Of a stretch of DNA of 64,000 bases, positions 59,021 through 64,000 are shown one piece after another. Source of the stretch: Doryteuthis pealeii (lineage: Eukaryota > Mollusca > Cephalopoda > Myopsida > Loliginidae). The stretch lies in assembly GCA_023376005.1 (NCBI GenBank), contig CM042152.1, positions 85,575,856 through 85,639,855 on the forward strand, given 5' to 3'. Every line of letters starts with the position of its first letter. Positions within the stretch are counted from its first letter, which is position 1. Below the pieces are notes generated by a model, which was not told the DNA's origin, did not search any database, and was given only the letters and a program-made list of their open reading frames with translations. The position numbers were made by a program, and so were the translations under genes.

Positions 59021-60382
59021 GAAATTGTATAACGTACAAGGTGTAGTTTCTTTTAGGAAAAATTAATGAAATCGGAAATAAAAAGTGCCAAAAAATGTCA
59101 TAATATATCTGAAAACTTTTTTTTTTACTTGAGTAATTGGTATGTACTATATATTCTATTAAATTGTCAAAAAAATTTTTTTTTTTAAGAAATTAATTTT
59201 CAAGAGATTTTCAATCTTTTGTGTGATTAAATATTTTTATTTTCTGCGTGAAATAAATTAAATTTTTTTTTTCCGTGTCAAAAAATCAAATTTTTCAAAA
59301 ATATGAATTTTAGAATTCAGGTGAACTAAAAGTTGGTCTGATCCGAGCTCGATTAATATTTTTAAAAGAATTTGTAATTTTTATTGTTAAATAGTAATGT
59401 GTGATTCTTAGAATATACGGAAGAGCAAAACTGACATATTTGTTTTGTTTTTATATAAACAGACGAGACGCTTCTCAGTAACCAAAGTTTGTTTTTCTTA
59501 GCGTAAAAAATATTTTATTTAACTTTTTCGACTAATTAGAATGAAAAGTATATATATATATTGATTATTTTCATTTTATTTTCGCTTTTAAAAATTAATA
59601 CCAAAACCGAAGACATCTTATTTTTAACGTCAATTTCACGGTGAAATTTTAATATTAAATTTTTTCAAGTTTTTATTCCTTTTAATAGTAAATTTTGGCT
59701 AAAAAAAAGGTATTGTCCGTTACATCCAACCATATATAGATGTATAATCGTAAGAGGGTACCCAGTAATAATATGTATTTTTTTTCTGTCTAAATTTCGG
59801 CCTGAAAATTACCCTTTGGCATGTAATACAGATAGGTTTATTTATTTTTTAAGATAACGATGTAATTTTTCCCAATCGAATAATTTGATCTTTGAATTAA
59901 CTGTTTTTCTTTGTAACAACCCTGTACGATCTTTAATTGTTTTTTACGAGATTTTTGATAAACAAAGTTCGGAAATATTTATTTCCGTTTTATTCAAGAT
60001 GGCCTAAACTGGTCAATTGGTGGTTCCTAATTTTTATTATTATAAGTTATTTCCTTTCTTATTTCAAAAACTCTTTCAGTCCACGTGTCTTTTTTTTTTT
60101 TCTTACATTTTTTTTCTACACAGTGTGACTTTGATAGATTTTTGCACATGTAGTCCTTCGTAGATTTTGACTCTGTGTAAGCTTCTTTTTTTGTTCTCCG
60201 ATCAAAACATGAAAAACAAAACAGAGTTATCTCCCTCAGATATTTTTAGACATCCTAGTTCACTTATTTTCAAAAAACGATGTTTTTAAAACCCCAAGAT
60301 AAATCTTGAATAGTATTCAAGATTTGTAGATACCACCAATTTTACCCTGTGAAATCCCCCCCCCCTATATTTAACACAATTA

Positions 60383-60700
60383 ACCTTGCAGAAAAAAATT
60401 AATATTTTCTTAAATTTTTTTTCCATTCGAAGGAAAAAACATTAAACAAACTCCTGATGATTTAAAAAATATTTTTCAGCTTACGAAAATAATGAAAATT
60501 ATGATTGAAAAACAATGTTTTCATTTTTGCACTGTTAAATCAACTGAAATGTAACGTAGCTAAAAACAAGTTACGATAAGAGTTTTTCTTTTTTTAAAAA
60601 TTCTATGAAAAATCAATTAATGGTCCGATTTTCACGAAAATTTCCATAAATGTTTACCATTGGATGTAAATACATCTGAAATATTTTTTTACGAGGTCTA
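60383..60700. repeat. Dispersed repeat (family H) copy 3, 3' truncated
   Basis: CCTTGCAGAAAAAAATTAAT through ATTACG-like TCACGAAAATTTCCATAAAT to ACGAGGTCTATCAC. Ends before the GATAAGAGTCTGA block present in copies 1 and 2. Confidence 0.65.
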
Positions 60701-61237
60701 TCACTAAGGGTTACCATAAATTTTACCTGAATCTACATAAAAGATCTAATCCATTTTTACGCATTTATCTCCCTTACACGCTTAGAATGTTTAACCCTAC
60801 TTTATAGATACATTCAAAATAACTAAAGGGACGTAATAAAAATAATTTTAAAATTTTAAAACAATTACCAAAAATCAGAATTGTTCAATTCTAATGAAAT
60901 TTTCAGGACTTTATTCATTAAGGAATTAATTTCATAATGAATAGCTTATTTTATTAAAAAAAAAAACAAAAAAACAACTTAATATTGTATTTTGTATTCA
61001 AATGACTGAAGTAGTCATTTAACTAAAATGATTTTATAGTCTCTAAGTTTTACATTTTTAGAACAATCAAATCCAGAAGCCTACATCGAAAGAAAAAAAA
61101 AAAAGAATTCAACAACTTAAAAAAGTTACTTGAAAATTTAACTTAATTTTGTAGTTTTAAAAACAATATTTTTCTTTGAATCGATGCAAGAAAAAGTATC
61201 TGATTCAATTGGCTTATTTTTATTTACTTAAAAAATT

Positions 61238-61473
61238 GGACCATATGACATTTAGGCACCCTTTTTACGATCTCTATTCATAAGGACATTTTTTTTCATT
61301 TACACCGTCAAAATCCGGTTCTTTGTTGTGGTTAAGGGTTGGTTTTATAATTTAAAAAGAAACTCTCTAAAAATCGTATGTTAACAAACAACCGGATTTT
61401 GACGGTGTAAATGAAAAAGAAATGTCCTTATGAATCGTGATCGCAAAAGGGGTGCCTAAAGGTCATATGGTCC
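61238..61473. mobile_element. Palindromic MITE (family B)
   Basis: Perfect or near-perfect inverted ends GGACCATATGAC-TTTAGGCA and the inverse, then inner inverted blocks CATTTACACCGTCAAAATCC and its partner. The loop holds CTAACC-type sequence. AAAAAAT flanks it on both sides. Related copies: 10787-11026 and a half copy at 38815-38965. Confidence 0.8.
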
Positions 61474-61640
61474 AAAAAATCTAATATTAAATTTTAAACG
61501 TCTGGAAGGTTAGGGTGTTGTGAACAATATCTTTGTCCAGAATAAAGATTTATTTAATCTATCTAAAAATGTATGATTAAAAATGTGCAATTTGTGCAAC
61601 ATATTTTCCGAGATGTTTATACATTCAAAATTAACAATTG

Positions 61641-62041
61641 GGTAATCTGAACATTAGCTACATAAATGAGAGTAACCTCCCCTTATTTGTTTCCCTTTGA
61701 GGAAGCCGTCTGGTTTGGTAGGCCATTTTCATTTCACTGTAAATCTACACTGAAAATACGAATTTGTTTGAATCAATACAACTGCATGTTTTAACACGAA
61801 CATATCAAAATGTGTTCTTAATGACAATTAAGTTCATTTCAAATAATGCACAAGCACAATTAAAACACATTTTATAATATTTTCATGTTAAAACATTCAG
61901 TTGTATTGATTTGAACAAATTCGTATTTTCAGTGTAGATTTATGGTGAAATGAAAAGGGCCTACCAAACCAGACGGCTTCCTCAAAGTGAAAAAAACAAG
62001 GGGAGATTACTCTCAATTATGTAGCTATTGTTCAGATTACC
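61641..62041. mobile_element. Foldback MITE (family A), intact palindrome with 8-bp target duplication
   Basis: 401 bp palindromic along nearly all its length. The ends are GGTAATCTGAACATTAGC and its inverse; each arm is ~195 bp with few mismatches. AACAATTG lies on both sides (61633-61640 and 62042-62049). An 8-bp duplication with short TIRs suggests hAT-type mobilisation. It has no coding capacity. Confidence 0.85.
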
Positions 62042-62049
62042 AACAATTG

Positions 62050-64000
62050 TTCTTTTTCGTTTACAAAAGACTATAGTGTTAAGCAGAAAAATGAGTTTTA
62101 CCTATTTTGCTTTAAAAAAAAATCCGGATTTTTATTTTATGGACACCAACAACTGTTTTAGACTGTGTGTCCTTGTTATTTTTTCTTCTGTATGAAATTT
62201 ACACATATAGGCCCCCATAATTTTTTTCCATTTTCAATCACAAGTTGAAATGTGAAAACATCATTTATCCTTCTTTAACTCATTTTTTTTGGAATGCTTA
62301 ATTATTTTTTTTTCTTATGGAAGGAACTAGAATGTCACCTGAAAGAAAGAGTTTTCAACTAGCAATAACTACACCTTAGAAAATCCTCATTGGCTCTATG
62401 GTATCACAACTAAAAGTAAAGCTAAATGACAAATATGGATTTGTTTGTTCAGAAAATCATTAGAAACAATAATTCCACATTCTGTATGAAATATTTTGAT
62501 TTAAATTTTGAATAAATCTTTGTTACTGACCAAACTTTGCACAGAAAACATTTTGAGCTCAGATCAAACCATAAAAACAAAAAATTACTTCCCAACTTCA
62601 AGACAATAATGTGTTCATTTTATTCCAAACTTTGAGACAGTTATTATTTCCTTCATACATTTTTCTTTCTTCATACATTTTTTTTTTGATGTCTAGAAAA
62701 TATTATGTACCTCCTACACTGCGAATGCAGTTTTCATTCCTACACAATTTTATAAAAATTGACAAATTTTAAACTACAAAATAAAGTATAATATTTAGTT
62801 GTCAAAATATATACTTTTGTTTTTTGTTTATATCTTTTGTTTTTTCTCAAGATTTTCCCTAACGCCAACTAATCCATCACAAAAATCATTTAAGTCAAAT
62901 CAGATTAAACCAATTGGTTCTGCCAAATTGTTCTTAATCATTATGAACCATGTCTATTGTGATGCAGACTTTTAGTCTTAAAGAAAATGATTTTAACTGA
63001 TGTGATTTTAATGATTTTGTAGAAGTTATCCTCCAGATATAGAAACAATGATACTCACCATCGCAGTGGGGTTCTAACTACCGTCAAGTTAGCAGACGAG
63101 AACAACAGGCAAGCTGTAACTTAATACAGTCTTTGCATTATGCCAGCAGCATGCAAGGACTGTATTAAGGACTTATATTGTAGTTGTATTTTATTTTAGC
63201 ATATCAGTTGTTCAGCTGTCAAAAATTGTCAGTTTTCTTTCCTTATTTTTAAAATGCTTAAAGATAACCTAAAATGATAACATTTTTTAAAATGATATTT
63301 TCTAGTTTTACTTTGCGATTCATTCATTTTTCTCATTTGTTTTTGGGAAAGTCAAAATCCTTGAAATTATTTTTTAAAAATTGTAAAAGTAATTTTACAG
63401 AGGAGAAGATTACCTTCCCTTTATAAATTGATCATATTAAAACAAAAATATTTCATGGAATTTAATCCTTTTTGATTATTTAAAAAAAATTCCAATTAGT
63501 TCAGTTTTTTTCTCTTTTTTTCTGAAAAAAAAAAGTTTTTGTACATGGATTTTTTAATAACTTTTTCTTGAAGAAATTTATTTGAACTTCTTCCAAAGTT
63601 TTTTGCTATAAAAAAAAAAAAAAAAAATGTTCTTGCCTCCGTTTTTGAAATAAGCTATTTTTATGAGCAAATTCATTCTCAAGGAAAAATTGCTGTCTTA
63701 TCTAATTTGTTCCTGTCAAATATTCAGAACTTTCCTTTATCTTCAAACAACAATCAACTTTGTAAAATTTGAATCAACAAGATGTCTTTTATGACAAATA
63801 ATTATCAAATTTTAGATAATATAAAATGGTGGTTAACTTTAATTTTGTAATTCACAATTAACTTTATTGATTAAAATGATATTTTTTACTTTCATATGTA
63901 TTTCGCCGTTGCTCACGGAATAAAATCTATTATTATCCCATGACTTTGTCGGAATATTTTATGTACACACATGTACCCATGCTGGAAGGTTACTTCAAGC
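62050..64000. other. AT-rich non-coding region at the window end
   Basis: No supported gene; holds the 63120 hairpin and poly(A) runs (63609-63627). A gene beginning outside the window cannot be excluded. Confidence 0.5.
63120..63169. other. 19-bp perfect-stem hairpin, miRNA-precursor-like
   Basis: Stem CTTAATACAGTCTTTGCAT (63120-63138) pairs with 63151-63169; the single T/C difference is a G:U pair in RNA. Loop of 12 nt (63139-63150). The stem is shorter than a typical metazoan pre-miRNA stem, so it may instead be a short inverted-repeat transposon. Confidence 0.75.

Noticed and set aside
1..64000. CRISPR array, phage, operon or other prokaryotic-type system
   Set aside because: Tandem repeats lack uniform unique spacers, genes have introns, and no bacterial genes were seen.

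Overview
This is a eukaryotic, AT-rich, repeat-laden genomic window. It carries two recognisable protein-coding genes, both on the minus strand, among many transposable-element remnants. Split genes with GT/AG introns, tRNA-derived SINEs, LINE 3' ends with (AAT)n tails, a mariner element, foldback MITEs and long AT/CA/TTTC/GA microsatellites point to a metazoan. I infer a mollusc, most likely a cephalopod such as an octopus. That is inferred from gene content and repeat style and is not proved here.

Layout. 1-16,698 is gene-free: (TA)n/(CA)n arrays, a palindromic foldback with a duplicated arm, a ~0.9 kb TTTC pyrimidine tract, two SINE families, a LINE 3' end and a ~92 bp tandem repeat. Repeat copies here differ by many single-base indels, as if the contig end were poorly polished. 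A 100-N gap lies at 16,699-16,798, and the sequence to its right begins with a ~180 bp tandem duplication. 17,230-24,456 is mostly non-coding. 24,457-25,485 (-) is an intact single-exon nanos gene with the complete paired CCHC zinc knuckles. 25,486-33,500 holds a perfect-looking hairpin upstream of nanos, an LTR-like sequence, a LINE end with one in-frame stop, an internally deleted DD34D mariner, a 0.75 kb ITR element and a foldback MITE with an 8-bp target duplication.

33,553-44,187 (-) is a five-exon flavin-containing monooxygenase (FMO), closest in style to the senecionine N-oxygenase/insect FMO group. Its FAD motif, FMO signature, NADPH motif and C-terminal TG motif lie in exons 1, 4, 4 and 5. 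Exon 3 has a net reading-frame shift, so the locus is either a recent pseudogene or an assembly error. All four introns are filled with repeats, including a partial duplicate of exon 2 that keeps its splice acceptor.

44,188-64,000 contains no convincing gene. It holds a 1.78 kb element with ~80 bp inverted ends, more SINEs, a LINE interrupted by a SINE with a 12-bp target duplication, several palindromic MITEs and a second strong hairpin near 63,145. The two genes are not obviously connected: Nanos acts in translational repression and germline development, FMO in small-molecule N/S-oxygenation. I see no operon, CRISPR array or prokaryote-type system.
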